A stretch of DNA of 64,000 bases. Origin: CAYNWT01 sp964485095. Its GTDB lineage: Bacteria; Planctomycetota; Planctomycetia; Planctomycetales; Planctomycetaceae. The stretch is from assembly GCA_964485095.1 (NCBI GenBank), contig CAZAIB010000006.1, positions 1 through 64,000 on the forward strand, given 5' to 3'. Position 1 is the first letter of the stretch, and the number at the start of each line of letters is the position of its first letter. The position numbers and the translations under genes are program-made. Shown here piece after piece: positions 1 through 9,136 of this stretch. Below the pieces are notes generated by a model. The model had not been told where the DNA came from and searched no databases. It saw only the letters and a list, made by a program, of their open reading frames with translations.

Positions 1-164
1 ATTCTAGCTACTCTTCTCAGATTAACAGAGTGAGGATTTATTCTTCCTGACTTACCCAAGTGCCCAAGAATGAGGCGTGGGAAGCAGAGAAGGTAGCAGC
101 GTTCAGGCAGATTCATTTTGTATTTCCCGTCCAAGACCCCTTGTGAAGAAGGAGTTCCTCAGAA

Positions 165-2795
165 ATGAGAGTTTTGTGTTCCCTAGTAGCCCTCTCGATG
201 ATGGCTGCAACAGCTGAGGCCGCCCGTTGTGGGCAAGCGCGGCGAGGCCAATGTCGGTCTGCTGCTGTCTGTGCCCCAGCTTGCAACCCATGCGGTGCCG
301 GTGGCTTCCGCGGTGGTCGTCGCGGTTTCCGCCGTGTCGGTCGTGGTTTCGCCGGTGGCGGCGGTTATGGCTACGGAGGTGGCGGTGCCATCCTTGGTAG
401 CGGTGTTTCATACGGCGGCGCTTCATACGGCGGCGCTTCTTACGTTGGTGGAGCTTCTTACGGCGGCGGTGCTGTTGTTAGCAGTGGAGCTTCTTACGGC
501 GGCGGAGTTTCTTACGGTGGCGGAGTCGCCATGGGCGGAAACGCTTGCGGTAGCTGGCAGACCGTGACTTCAACAGTCATGCGATCTCAGCAGGTTCCTC
601 AGACTCGAACTGTCACAGTGATGGTTCCTCAGCAGGAACAACGTCAGGCAATGCGAACTGTTACTCGTACTGTCTACGACAACCAGACGCAGAATTACAC
701 TGTCATGGTTCCTTCAACGGAACAACGACAGGGAATGCGTACTGTCACTCGCACAGTCATGGAACCACAGACACAGAACTACACTGTGAACGTGCCTACT
801 ACTGAGCAACGACAGGGTATGCGTGCTGTTACTCGTACTGTCATGGACACTCAGACTCAGAACTACACGGTTAACGTGCCTGTTACTGAGCAGCGTCAGG
901 GCATGCGAACTCAGACTCGTACTGTCTACGAAAACCAGACGCAGAACTACACTGTCATGGTTCCTTCACAGGAACAACGACAGGGTATGCGAACTGTCAG
1001 CCGAACTGTCACTGACAACGTTACTCAGAACTACACAGTTGTGGTTCCTGTAACTCAGCAGCGACAGGGAATGCGGACTGTCAATCGTACTGTCATGGAT
1101 ACACAGACTCGCAACTACACTGTCAACGTTCCTTCAACGGAACAGCGACAGGGAATGCGAACTGTTAACAAGACTGTCTACGAAAACCAGACTCGCACTT
1201 ACAACGTTTCTGTTCCTTACCAGGAGCAGATGACTGGCATGCGTACTGTCTGCAAGACTGTCATGGAGCCACGGACTTCTTCGTACAACGTTTCTGTTCC
1301 TTACACGGAGCAGATGACTGGTTCACGAACTGTCTGCACACGAGTTCCTGTCACTTCTTACCGAACTGTTACTACCGATCAGGGTAGCTGGCAGGAAGTT
1401 GCTGTTGATCCTTGCAGCGGTGCTGCAATGGGTGGTGGCTTCGCCGGTAACGGTGGTGTTGTTTACGGTGGTGGCGCTGCAATGGGCGGTGTTGTCTACG
1501 GTGGCGGCGGTGGCTGCGGTGTTGTTAGCGGTGGCTGCGGCGGCGGTTGCAACCCATGTGCGAGCTGCTGCAATAGCTGCAACTCATGCGGTGGTGGCTG
1601 TGGCGGAGCTGTTGTTAGCGGTGGCTGCAACGGTGGTGGTATTGTCTACGGTGGCGGTGCTGCAATGGGCGGTGTTGTCTACGGTGGCGGTGTTGCTGGC
1701 GGCTGTGCTCCTCCAACTCGACGTGTTTGGGTTCCAAACCCTGTTCAGACTCAGGTTCCTTACACAACCTACCAGTCTCAGCAGACTCAGGTTCCTTACA
1801 CTTACAATGTGACTAAGTACCGAACTGAAACTCGTCAGCGTACCGTTAACGTCGCTCGTCAGGTTCAGGAGCAGGTTCCTTACACATACACAGTAACCAA
1901 GATGCGAACTGAGCCTCGTACTCAGACGTACCAGGTTGCACGCGTTGTTTCTGAGCAGGTTCCTTACACCTACTCAGTAACTGTCATGAAGCAGGAAACT
2001 CGTCAGCAGACGGTTCAGGTCCCACGCGTTGTTACAGAGCAGGTTCCTTACACCTACAACGTAACTGTGAACAAGACTGAAACTCGTCAGCGTACTGTTC
2101 CTGTCTCACGTCAGGTTCAGGAGCAGGTTCCTTACACCTACACTGTTACCGTGAACAAAGCTGAAACTCGTCAGCGTACGTTCCAGGTTGCACGTCAGGT
2201 TTCTGAGCAGGTTCCTTACACCTACAACGTGACTGTGAACAAGACTGAAACTCGTCAGCGAACCGTTCAGGTTCCACGACAGGTTACTGAGCAGGTTCCT
2301 TACACCTACTCAGTTCAGGTCATGAAGCAGGAAACTCGTCAGCGAACCTTCAACGTTGCACGTCAGGTTTCTGAGCAGGTTCCTTACACCTACACTGTAA
2401 CTGTCCAGAAGGCTGAAACTCGTCAGCGTACTGTTCAGGTTCCACGTCAGGTTCAGGAACAGGTTCCTTACACCTACAACGTGACAACTATGGTTCCTTC
2501 TACTCGTCAGGTAACTACTATGGTTTGCCAGCAGGTTCCTCAGACTGTCACACGACAGGTCTGGGTTCCAGGTGCTGCTGCAAGCTACGCTGCTCCAGCA
2601 ATGGGCGGCCAGATCATCGATGGCGGCGTCAGCAATGGCGGCGTGATCATGGACGGTGGTAGCTACAACGGCGGTGGAATGATCATGGATGGCGGCACCT
2701 ACAATGGTGGCGGCATGATCATGGACGGTGGCATGATCGGTAACGGCGGAGTCATCTACGGTGGCGGTGCTGGAGCTGGTTGCAGCTGCAACTAA
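165..2795 (+). CDS. Secreted YTV-repeat cell-surface protein
   Basis: An 876-residue exported protein of the planctomycete YTV-repeat type, a family associated with the proteinaceous cell wall of these bacteria. Residues 1-20 form a signal peptide ending in AEA-A. A Gly/Tyr-rich stretch (about 45-125, GGASYGG units) is followed by eight tandem 28-residue repeats (163-386; core QNYTV-VP--EQRQGMRTV), a Gly/Cys-rich middle (about 421-519 with many paired Cys), eight more 28-residue repeats of a second type (542-765; core EQVPYTY-VTV---ETRQRT) and a Gly-rich tail (about 800-876). The start is supported by AAGGAG about 10 bases upstream, and a strong terminator follows. The paired cysteines suggest disulphide cross-linking; that is inference. 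The family call rests on the repeat motif; structural role in the wall is likely but not shown by sequence. Confidence 0.88.
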   Translation: MRVLCSLVALSMMAATAEAARCGQARRGQCRSAAVCAPACNPCGAGGFRGGRRGFRRVGRGFAGGGGYGYGGGGAILGSGVSYGGASYGGASYVGGASYGGGAVVSSGASYGGGVSYGGGVAMGGNACGSWQTVTSTVMRSQQVPQTRTVTVMVPQQEQRQAMRTVTRTVYDNQTQNYTVMVPSTEQRQGMRTVTRTVMEPQTQNYTVNVPTTEQRQGMRAVTRTVMDTQTQNYTVNVPVTEQRQGMRTQTRTVYENQTQNYTVMVPSQEQRQGMRTVSRTVTDNVTQNYTVVVPVTQQRQGMRTVNRTVMDTQTRNYTVNVPSTEQRQGMRTVNKTVYENQTRTYNVSVPYQEQMTGMRTVCKTVMEPRTSSYNVSVPYTEQMTGSRTVCTRVPVTSYRTVTTDQGSWQEVAVDPCSGAAMGGGFAGNGGVVYGGGAAMGGVVYGGGGGCGVVSGGCGGGCNPCASCCNSCNSCGGGCGGAVVSGGCNGGGIVYGGGAAMGGVVYGGGVAGGCAPPTRRVWVPNPVQTQVPYTTYQSQQTQVPYTYNVTKYRTETRQRTVNVARQVQEQVPYTYTVTKMRTEPRTQTYQVARVVSEQVPYTYSVTVMKQETRQQTVQVPRVVTEQVPYTYNVTVNKTETRQRTVPVSRQVQEQVPYTYTVTVNKAETRQRTFQVARQVSEQVPYTYNVTVNKTETRQRTVQVPRQVTEQVPYTYSVQVMKQETRQRTFNVARQVSEQVPYTYTVTVQKAETRQRTVQVPRQVQEQVPYTYNVTTMVPSTRQVTTMVCQQVPQTVTRQVWVPGAAASYAAPAMGGQIIDGGVSNGGVIMDGGSYNGGGMIMDGGTYNGGGMIMDGGMIGNGGVIYGGGAGAGCSCN
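651..1322 (+). repeat. First block of eight 84-bp in-frame tandem repeats
   Basis: Eight consecutive 84-bp units each encode 28 residues starting MRTV or a close variant and ending EQRQG or EQMTG. The period is exact across the block. The last two units diverge most (they gain Cys and lose QRQ). Confidence 0.9.
1788..2459 (+). repeat. Second block of eight 84-bp in-frame tandem repeats
   Basis: Eight consecutive 84-bp units each encode 28 residues starting QVPYTY. The unit differs from the first block, but period and copy number are the same; a ninth, degenerate unit begins at 2460. Confidence 0.9.
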
Positions 2796-2839
2796 GTTTC
2801 CTGTTGGTGTCCTCGGACGCTGACTGAAGCTAAACGACA

Positions 2840-2881
2840 AAACCGGCCGGGAGTGGCAACACTTCCGGCCGGTTTCTTTTT
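2840..2881 (+). terminator. Rho-independent terminator after the YTV gene
   Basis: An 11-bp inverted repeat (AAACCGGCCGG / CCGGCCGGTTT, 2840-2850 and 2864-2874) is followed by TCTTTTT. It lies 45 bases after the stop codon of the YTV-repeat gene. Confidence 0.9.
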
Positions 2882-3600
2882 GCGCTTACGGTTGTTGTCC
2901 TGCAGGCCCGATTCCCAACACGCTTGCTCGCTGACGGGAACAGACAGCCTTCTCTTGATTGACCCCGACCGACCGATCGTCCTGACGGTGTGTGTATACA
3001 CCGCAAAGGAGCGAGCGAGTCGAGTCTGCTGGTTTGAGAGTTACTCGGACAGACAGACTCCCCACCCAAATTTCCCGCGATGCTTCTGAGTCGGGCGCTC
3101 CAAGCTTCTGTGCACACGGATGGCTGCGTAAGGGACCGACCGTATTCGCCTGGCGAGCGCGAGAGCGAACCGGGATGGCGGTCAGTGCAAACTGCCCCTT
3201 GTAGTCTTCAAGAGTTGCCTTTTCTCCGTCGAGTACTGCGAGATCAAAATTCGGAGCGGGGAAGGGCGGATCGAAGGCAGTCTTTTTCATCTGGTCTGCC
3301 CCACCGCAGCAAGGCCCCGTCGAATTCCCTCGCACGGGAGCAAGTGCCGCATCGATCGGCAGGCAGTTTATCTATCCCCGGTCGATGAAGCGGAAGATCG
3401 AGTCTTGGCTCGTGTCGGAGACGTAGATCGCACCGAACTCGTCACGTATCAGGCCCGGTTCTTGTTGTGGCCAAAATTCCACCGCAATTCTCAAGTTCTT
3501 CGGCAGAATCCGCCGATGTTCGTTGTGCCATGGCGTGGGGGCGTTGTTGCCCTGCTCCTTGATGAACAGCGCTGTGGGCCATTTCTTCCCGGAGATTCTC
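2882..3600. other. About 720-bp stretch without an intact gene
   Basis: No complete, recognisable gene lies between the YTV terminator and the small CxxCH gene. Short minus-strand pieces resemble fragments of real proteins (a redoxin N-terminus near 3195-3335 and a beta-propeller-like end near 3372-3632, listed separately), so the stretch looks like decayed coding DNA. Confidence 0.5.
3195..3335 (-). pseudogene. Remnant of a redoxin (AhpC/TSA-like) protein
   Basis: The first half of a minus-strand reading frame translates to PAPNFDLAVLDGEKATLEDY followed by KGQ, which resembles the opening of the redoxin/peroxiredoxin fold (APDF-L-DLDGK---L-DY-GK). After about residue 55 the similarity stops: no catalytic Cys motif or thioredoxin-like core follows, and the remaining frame is low-information Arg-rich sequence. 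I read it as a truncated remnant. It could also be a chance match, since only about 35 residues are informative. Confidence 0.4.
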
Positions 3601-3632
3601 ATGAAAGTGCTGTCTACCATTCTTGCTCTCAT
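3372..3632 (-). pseudogene. Possible C-terminal remnant of a beta-propeller-like protein
   Basis: This minus-strand frame ends in GLIRDEFGAIYVSDTSQDSI then FRFIDRG and a stop. That ending resembles blades of NHL/PQQ-like exported propellers of planctomycetes. The upstream part is not recognisable and overlaps the start of the small CxxCH gene on the other strand, so an intact gene is unlikely. Low certainty. Confidence 0.25.
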
Positions 3633-3879
3633 CGTACTACCTATTGGCTTTAACTCAGCTCCTGCCGAAGCTGACTTGGCACCATCAGAGCTTTCGAACG
3701 TGACCGAAACTCCAACGGCGGGTCTTCCTCCACTTCACTGGAGGGTGTTCCCTCAAAACGCCTGCACCGCCTGCCACAAGCAAGTCCCTCCAATTCCCGG
3801 GGGCATAGGTCGAAGTAGCGATTTGGAGGAACTCGTTGGAGCTTGGTCCGAAGCCGATCGATTGAAAATAAGTGACTAG
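3601..3879 (+). CDS. Small exported protein with one CxxCH haem-type motif
   Basis: A 92-residue protein. Residues 1-24 form a signal peptide (MKVLSTILALIVLPIGFNSA then PAEA), and the mature part carries CTACHK (C55, C58, H59), the c-type haem attachment motif. It is shorter than a typical class I cytochrome c domain, and no clear distal Met motif is seen, so it may be a fragment of a larger cytochrome-type protein or a mini haem-binding protein. The ATG at 3601 is preferred over upstream in-frame starts because of the signal peptide and GGAG about 9 bases upstream. The next gene (histidine kinase) begins 45 bases downstream on the same strand, so the two may be co-transcribed. Confidence 0.5.
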   Translation: MKVLSTILALIVLPIGFNSAPAEADLAPSELSNVTETPTAGLPPLHWRVFPQNACTACHKQVPPIPGGIGRSSDLEELVGAWSEADRLKISD

Positions 3880-3924
3880 TGTCCACGTGGACGACGCTGA
3901 GGTTCATTTGTACTATCAACACCA

Positions 3925-6231
3925 ATGCTTTGGTGTAAGTACATATTTACCGCTATTAACCTGTGCTTAGGGGTGATCGCGCCACCCGAATCGAACAACC
4001 TCCTTGAGCGGGCGGACCAGTTGTGGGTCGAGTCGGCGGTGGCGATGGGCTCTCAGCAGCTGGACGATGCACGGCTGGGGGCGACTAAATCACGCGAGTT
4101 GGCGATGGAATCGTGCGATACTTGGCGCACATTCAAGGCCAATGCACTGCTGGCTCTGATTGATGAACAGGCAGGCGATGTCAGCAGTGCTGTTACGTCA
4201 CTATTGAGTATGCGAGACAAGGCGCATGCAGACAATGACTTTAAGGTCGAATTCCGCTGCTTGGACATGTTGGGCGAACTTGCCATAAGGCAGGGTGCTC
4301 TGAGTCAATCTGCAGCCTTTTATTCTTCCGCCGAAGAGTTGGTCTTACATGAGGGGACTGGGGAAGAGCTTGCCGCGGTTTACTTAGACTTGGTCAAAGT
4401 CTATCAGGCAATGGGCGCTCACAAGCGGGCAGAGGAAGCGGCAAGCGACCTGTTGGAGGTGTGTCGAGCTCTTCCTGAGTCGGACCGAACCAAGTACCAA
4501 ACTGACCTTGGTGTGATTAGCCTTTCCATCAGCCAAGCCGATTTGGTCGCTGCCTTGGCGCGCGCCGGAACCGACTACGAGCGTGGCTTGTTTAGGGTAG
4601 CGATGGCCAGGTTGCGTCTGCGATCCGGCCGCATACAGAAATCGATTGCCGCTTTTGAGCTCGGCTTCTCAGACGTCCCCCTTCTTCATGCTCCGAATAA
4701 CGCTTATTACTACGCAACCGCTCTGGTTCAAGCCGAGCGGCGAGACAAAGCCAGAGCAATCCTCGATCAACTCAGTGAAGGACTAGCAACGCCATCCGAA
4801 CTACGAGGACGGGTGTTGGCTCTGCAAACGTATTTGGCTGAATCCGAACTCCAGTATGCTAAAAAAACACAGGAAGCACTCGAACACACTCGGGCTCTAA
4901 ACCTCATGCGAGGCGAGTTCGAAGCAGCCATTACCGACTATCGCAAACAAGTTGCGAAACGCCAACAAGTCGCGAAACGCGAAGAAAAGCGTCGCGTCGC
5001 GTTAGCTGAAGAGAACGCCAGATACAAGATTTATGTAAGACTGGGCTGGGTATCGATTGGACTCGCTATCCTTGCCACCCTGTTAGTTGCTCGGTACCAG
5101 GGCAAGCGGCGAGTCGCAGTGCTCAACATGAACCGAGCACGTGAGCGAGTCGCAGAAAGACGAGAACGCGCCGTCGCAATCGGAAACCTGGCCAGCGGGG
5201 TTGCCCACGATTTCAACAACCTGATGACAGTCATCTATTCGGTTTCGGAGACCGTCCACAATGTAGCGGCCGAACGATTGACGCCAAAAGAAACGGAGAT
5301 GCTTGGCGAGGTACTTCGCGCGACTGAGTCCGGTATCGAAATTACACGGCAACTTCTGGCCCTAAGCCGAGGTAGTGGAGATGAAGGAGACTTCCTCGTC
5401 GGGAAGCATGTTGTTGGCATCCGTGGACTGCTGGTGCGGACCCTGGGTGAGGGTATCGAATTGGATATCCAAACTGGTGATGCCAACGCCATCATAATGG
5501 CGTCGAAGGCTCAGTTAACCAGCGCACTCATCAACCTGTGCGCCAATGCCCGAGATGCGATTGGCCGAGGTGGGCAGGTTACGATTACAGTGGAGAGCGA
5601 CCGTAGAGAATCAGGACGCTACGTCCAGATTTCCGTCCAGGACAATGGATGTGGCATGTCTTCGAAACAAGTGCTGCATGCGACAGATCAACACTTCACA
5701 ACGAAAACACCGGATCGCGGAACCGGACTAGGCCTGTCTATGGTTGATCGCTTTGTATCCGAGGCCAATGGGCAGTTAGTAATCACAAGCCAACTTGGCC
5801 GCGGAACGCGAGTCAGTATGGAACTGCCGTGCAGGGATACCAACCATGGGGCGAGGCACTCCATGATTCAGGGAATGTGCATTCTGTGTGTCGATCCGGT
5901 TGTCTCGGTGACGAACACAGTCAAGGAAACTCTGCAGCGACTTGGGTGCGAAGTGCACACAGCGATGAACGTTGATTCTGCCTACGAGTTGCTGGATCAA
6001 ATCTCGCCCGACGTCGTGCTCTTATCCGTAAATGCATTGCGAGATCAGCGGGTGGGTTCTCTGGATCGTATGAGTAAAAACCACAAGCACATGACGGTCG
6101 TTGTGACCGCTCCGGTCACATACGAATCTGACTACTCCCCGATCCTGCGTGTTCCGTTCACTGAGGACGAACTGAGAGACGCAATCGTGGAAGCCACCGA
6201 ACCGGCAGAACTACCCGACCGTTTCGCGTGA
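3925..6231 (+). CDS. Membrane hybrid histidine kinase with TPR-like sensor and degenerate receiver
   Basis: A 768-residue sensor kinase. A hydrophobic N-terminus (signal or anchor) precedes an alpha-helical, TPR-like region (about 35-345), a short charged coiled coil (about 330-365) and a membrane segment (about 371-391). The HisKA motif GNLASGVAHDFNN carries the phospho-acceptor H428. An ATPase domain follows with an N box (LINLCANARDAI), DNGCGMS and GTGLGLSMV. The C-terminal region (from about 650) has receiver topology, but the usual phospho-Asp in PDVVLL-V is Ser701, and the conserved Lys before PF is not present (RVPFTEDEL), so it probably cannot accept phosphate. No partner response regulator is adjacent. 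The signal sensed is unknown. The family call is firm; topology (sensor outside the cytoplasm) is inferred. Confidence 0.85.
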   Translation: MLWCKYIFTAINLCLGVIAPPESNNLLERADQLWVESAVAMGSQQLDDARLGATKSRELAMESCDTWRTFKANALLALIDEQAGDVSSAVTSLLSMRDKAHADNDFKVEFRCLDMLGELAIRQGALSQSAAFYSSAEELVLHEGTGEELAAVYLDLVKVYQAMGAHKRAEEAASDLLEVCRALPESDRTKYQTDLGVISLSISQADLVAALARAGTDYERGLFRVAMARLRLRSGRIQKSIAAFELGFSDVPLLHAPNNAYYYATALVQAERRDKARAILDQLSEGLATPSELRGRVLALQTYLAESELQYAKKTQEALEHTRALNLMRGEFEAAITDYRKQVAKRQQVAKREEKRRVALAEENARYKIYVRLGWVSIGLAILATLLVARYQGKRRVAVLNMNRARERVAERRERAVAIGNLASGVAHDFNNLMTVIYSVSETVHNVAAERLTPKETEMLGEVLRATESGIEITRQLLALSRGSGDEGDFLVGKHVVGIRGLLVRTLGEGIELDIQTGDANAIIMASKAQLTSALINLCANARDAIGRGGQVTITVESDRRESGRYVQISVQDNGCGMSSKQVLHATDQHFTTKTPDRGTGLGLSMVDRFVSEANGQLVITSQLGRGTRVSMELPCRDTNHGARHSMIQGMCILCVDPVVSVTNTVKETLQRLGCEVHTAMNVDSAYELLDQISPDVVLLSVNALRDQRVGSLDRMSKNHKHMTVVVTAPVTYESDYSPILRVPFTEDELRDAIVEATEPAELPDRFA

Positions 6232-6393
6232 ACCAGCGACCGTTAGCTGAGTGCCCTGCACACAGACTCTAGCGGGACCAAAACAGCAGCCTCGAACGCA
6301 CAACTCTAACCGTCCCCCCCCATTTCTTCATTGGGCGCAAACTGGTGTAACCTCACGGGAGGGAACACATTCTGACGCTGGGTGAGGCGATAC

Positions 6394-9069
6394 ATGAAAA
6401 CTAAGACCGTCACGCTACTGATATGTGGCCTCGCGCTTGCGGCAACAATCGTGTCCCTGCTGACAAGCCCCGGCGTAGTTGATTCTTCGCAGGCTGGCTC
6501 TTCCTCAACCGATTGGTGGGAGCATCCGGATTTCGACGAACCGGGTTGGGGAGATGTCATCGACCCTCAGGACTATGTTTCAGTATCGGGCCAATTCAGT
6601 TTGCATGTCGAACCGACTCAACGGCTTGGCGTCGGGCCCACCTCATACCGGATGACACAGAACGGTCAGACACTTTGGGCGAAAAAACTTCCCTATACGC
6701 TGGCAGATGCTGTTGTCACTGATGATGGCGTGACTGCAGGTTACTCGTATAGCCACGGCGCCAATGGTGTTGTCGACCGCAACTGGGATAACCACATGCG
6801 TGTGGTTGTGCTGGGCCCCGCTGGCGAACAACGGTTGGGAGAAACCACACCTCGGAAAAGTAGTTGGTATCACGCACCCGATACGCCTCGTGTCGCTGGC
6901 ATGATGGTCACGGCCGGAGCGGACCGCGTTGTGTTTCGGATCCCTGACGAAAACTGGGACCGCGGCGAGGAGCAGTGGTGGACCTATCGCCTTTCTACCG
7001 GCGAACTGGTTGGGAAGTTTGTCCCGAAGCGGCAGCTTAAGGATCCAGGTGAGTGGTGCCGGTTGAATAAAGCGTTGCCGGTTCCTTCTACAGATGTCAC
7101 TTTGGTCCAATGGCATACGCGAAATGGAACACGGTTTACTCTCGTGACTGAGGACACCAGTGTCGTTTGGGAATTGAACATGCCCACGGATTACTCGGTC
7201 TCGGGTGACGAAGAAGCAGAAGATCGACTCCGGGACTTAATTCGCGAGAACTCTGCTGTCCTCAAAGTCGATACCCCGCGAGAGTTCGAACTGTTCTTCG
7301 CGAAAGACCGCCAGCGAGTCCGATTCTCGGTGAACGAGACTAACGGAAAGTTCGCTGTCACTGAGACCGCTCGATCTCCAGTAACACTTGCCGACCTGAC
7401 TTCCACTCCGCCAACCCCAACAATTCCGGCCGTGAGCGAACTGACGTTGCTGGGAACCATCGAATTGGTACCAGCTCAATCTGAATTGCCAATTCGTGAC
7501 GTGTGGGACTTCGTATTTGATGGCGCCGGGAACATTGCCTTCATCCGAGGAACAAAGTCGCCCAGCTTTGTACTGGTTAACGATTCCGGAACCGTCCTGA
7601 GTGAACTGGTACTGCCATCATCAGATGAGGAGAGGTCCGGGTGGCATCTCTGTTGGTTGGCGGGCCAGCGTTTTATCGCCGTCCAATCCGGCTATGGAGA
7701 AACCGCTCAATCAGAAGCGTGCTGGATCGACACTGGTGCGGGCACCGTGTCGGCCATCAAGAAGCTTGAAGTCCCGCCAATCGAACACCTGGATCGGTTG
7801 CCCAATGGCGATCTGGTAGCCCTAACCAGGCTTCACGAAAAGTACACAATATCAGACGCTTTCTACTGCTTTGATCCGGAAGGGCGCATTAAACAGTCTC
7901 GGAAACACGACTTCGGCTCGTTTGGCAAGGGCCTTGCCGTCATCGGTGATCGTGTTGCTTTGGTTCGGACAATCGACAAGGAAATTGGCTACGTCGACAG
8001 CCGAGGCAACAGAACCGGGCCGACAATTGATCTTGTTTCGGCCATGGGACGCGATCCGAACTACCTATCCGACATTGAGTCGTGCCAGGGGAACCTAATC
8101 GTCCACGATTTTAATGGCACACCCAGCTATGTTGTCATGACCACTTCCGGAGAGGTACTCAACGAGTTCTCGCCACGATTTCCTGACGGCCGACTTGTGG
8201 GCGAGGTGGAATTTGGCGCGGCCCCGGATGGTCGGGTGTGGGTGTCAGACTGCTATGCATTGATGCGACTGAATGCCAAAGGTGTTGTTGATCGCGTTCT
8301 GGGCAAACAGGCGAATGAGATTCAGCTTAGTAGAATTGCGGCGAGCAAAGTTGGTGTCGACGGAACCATCTATGCCACGGATTCCAGAACGGCGGTGACC
8401 AGCGTTTTCGACAGCCAAGGCAATTTCCTTTGTGCCTGCAAACCTGCAGTTGACGACACCGCTGGCACGATCAATTTCCCGGATCTCTCAGTTGGGAAAT
8501 CTGAAGTGTTGGTTCAGACATCTGACGAAGCCTACGTGTTTTTTGACCTAACGGGGCGCAGAACGGGGACCGTGCCCGCCTCGGGTGTAGCAATAAGCCT
8601 CTACTTGCAACCACGCACAGGCAATCGCATTATGGTTAGCTCCGACAACGTGTTCCTTGTGGACTCAGAGAACAAGCTGCTACGCAAGATTGCAAAACTA
8701 CATGACGGCCGTTGGATTGATTGGCCAAAGAATCTCTCGTTTGATACCGATGGTTCGTTTGCGATCACAGCCGGTCGCAATCAAACGCCAGAGGTCGTCA
8801 ATTTCTACACTGCGGACGGCGACTCAATCGGCATGTTTGAGGTTCCAACATTCTTGCAAACCCATCCAAACATCGCGTATGGCGCGGGCAGGGTGGTCAT
8901 GGCCAGCCACGAGGAGTACCTGGCGGTCTTTGACACCAAGGGCCAACTGTTGAAGCTGGCGAAAGGCAAGTGGGCGTATTTCTGCCAGCCACACATTACG
9001 GCAGATGGCAAAGAAATCCTCATCGTGCCATCCGAGGGAACCACTCTCCGCCGATACGCCATGCCCTAA
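6394..9069 (+). CDS. Large exported or membrane-anchored beta-propeller-like protein of unknown function
   Basis: An 891-residue protein with an N-terminal hydrophobic segment (about residues 5-24), then a Ser-rich linker and Trp-rich start (TDWWEHPDFDEPGWGD). The rest is beta-rich with repeated blade-like strands (for example GYVDSRGN, VFDSQGNFL, VFFDLTGR, VNFYTADGDSIGMF, AVFDTKGQL), which suggests one or two NHL/PQQ-like propellers. I do not recognise a specific family. The ATG at 6394 is chosen over the GTG at 6382 because GGTGAGG at 6381-6387 gives it a proper ribosome site. It lies 162 bases after the histidine kinase gene on the same strand and could provide or read an extracytoplasmic signal, but that link is speculation. 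Confidence 0.6.
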   Translation: MKTKTVTLLICGLALAATIVSLLTSPGVVDSSQAGSSSTDWWEHPDFDEPGWGDVIDPQDYVSVSGQFSLHVEPTQRLGVGPTSYRMTQNGQTLWAKKLPYTLADAVVTDDGVTAGYSYSHGANGVVDRNWDNHMRVVVLGPAGEQRLGETTPRKSSWYHAPDTPRVAGMMVTAGADRVVFRIPDENWDRGEEQWWTYRLSTGELVGKFVPKRQLKDPGEWCRLNKALPVPSTDVTLVQWHTRNGTRFTLVTEDTSVVWELNMPTDYSVSGDEEAEDRLRDLIRENSAVLKVDTPREFELFFAKDRQRVRFSVNETNGKFAVTETARSPVTLADLTSTPPTPTIPAVSELTLLGTIELVPAQSELPIRDVWDFVFDGAGNIAFIRGTKSPSFVLVNDSGTVLSELVLPSSDEERSGWHLCWLAGQRFIAVQSGYGETAQSEACWIDTGAGTVSAIKKLEVPPIEHLDRLPNGDLVALTRLHEKYTISDAFYCFDPEGRIKQSRKHDFGSFGKGLAVIGDRVALVRTIDKEIGYVDSRGNRTGPTIDLVSAMGRDPNYLSDIESCQGNLIVHDFNGTPSYVVMTTSGEVLNEFSPRFPDGRLVGEVEFGAAPDGRVWVSDCYALMRLNAKGVVDRVLGKQANEIQLSRIAASKVGVDGTIYATDSRTAVTSVFDSQGNFLCACKPAVDDTAGTINFPDLSVGKSEVLVQTSDEAYVFFDLTGRRTGTVPASGVAISLYLQPRTGNRIMVSSDNVFLVDSENKLLRKIAKLHDGRWIDWPKNLSFDTDGSFAITAGRNQTPEVVNFYTADGDSIGMFEVPTFLQTHPNIAYGAGRVVMASHEEYLAVFDTKGQLLKLAKGKWAYFCQPHITADGKEILIVPSEGTTLRRYAMP

Positions 9070-9136
9070 CGAGCGCCGCGACGTGCCTCGTGGACCAACT
9101 CGAGCAAACCAAGCGCGACCCGCTCTCAACGGAATA

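Noticed and set aside
651..2459. Regular repeats considered as a CRISPR array
   Set aside because: Units are contiguous, in frame and translated; there are no spacers and no cas genes.
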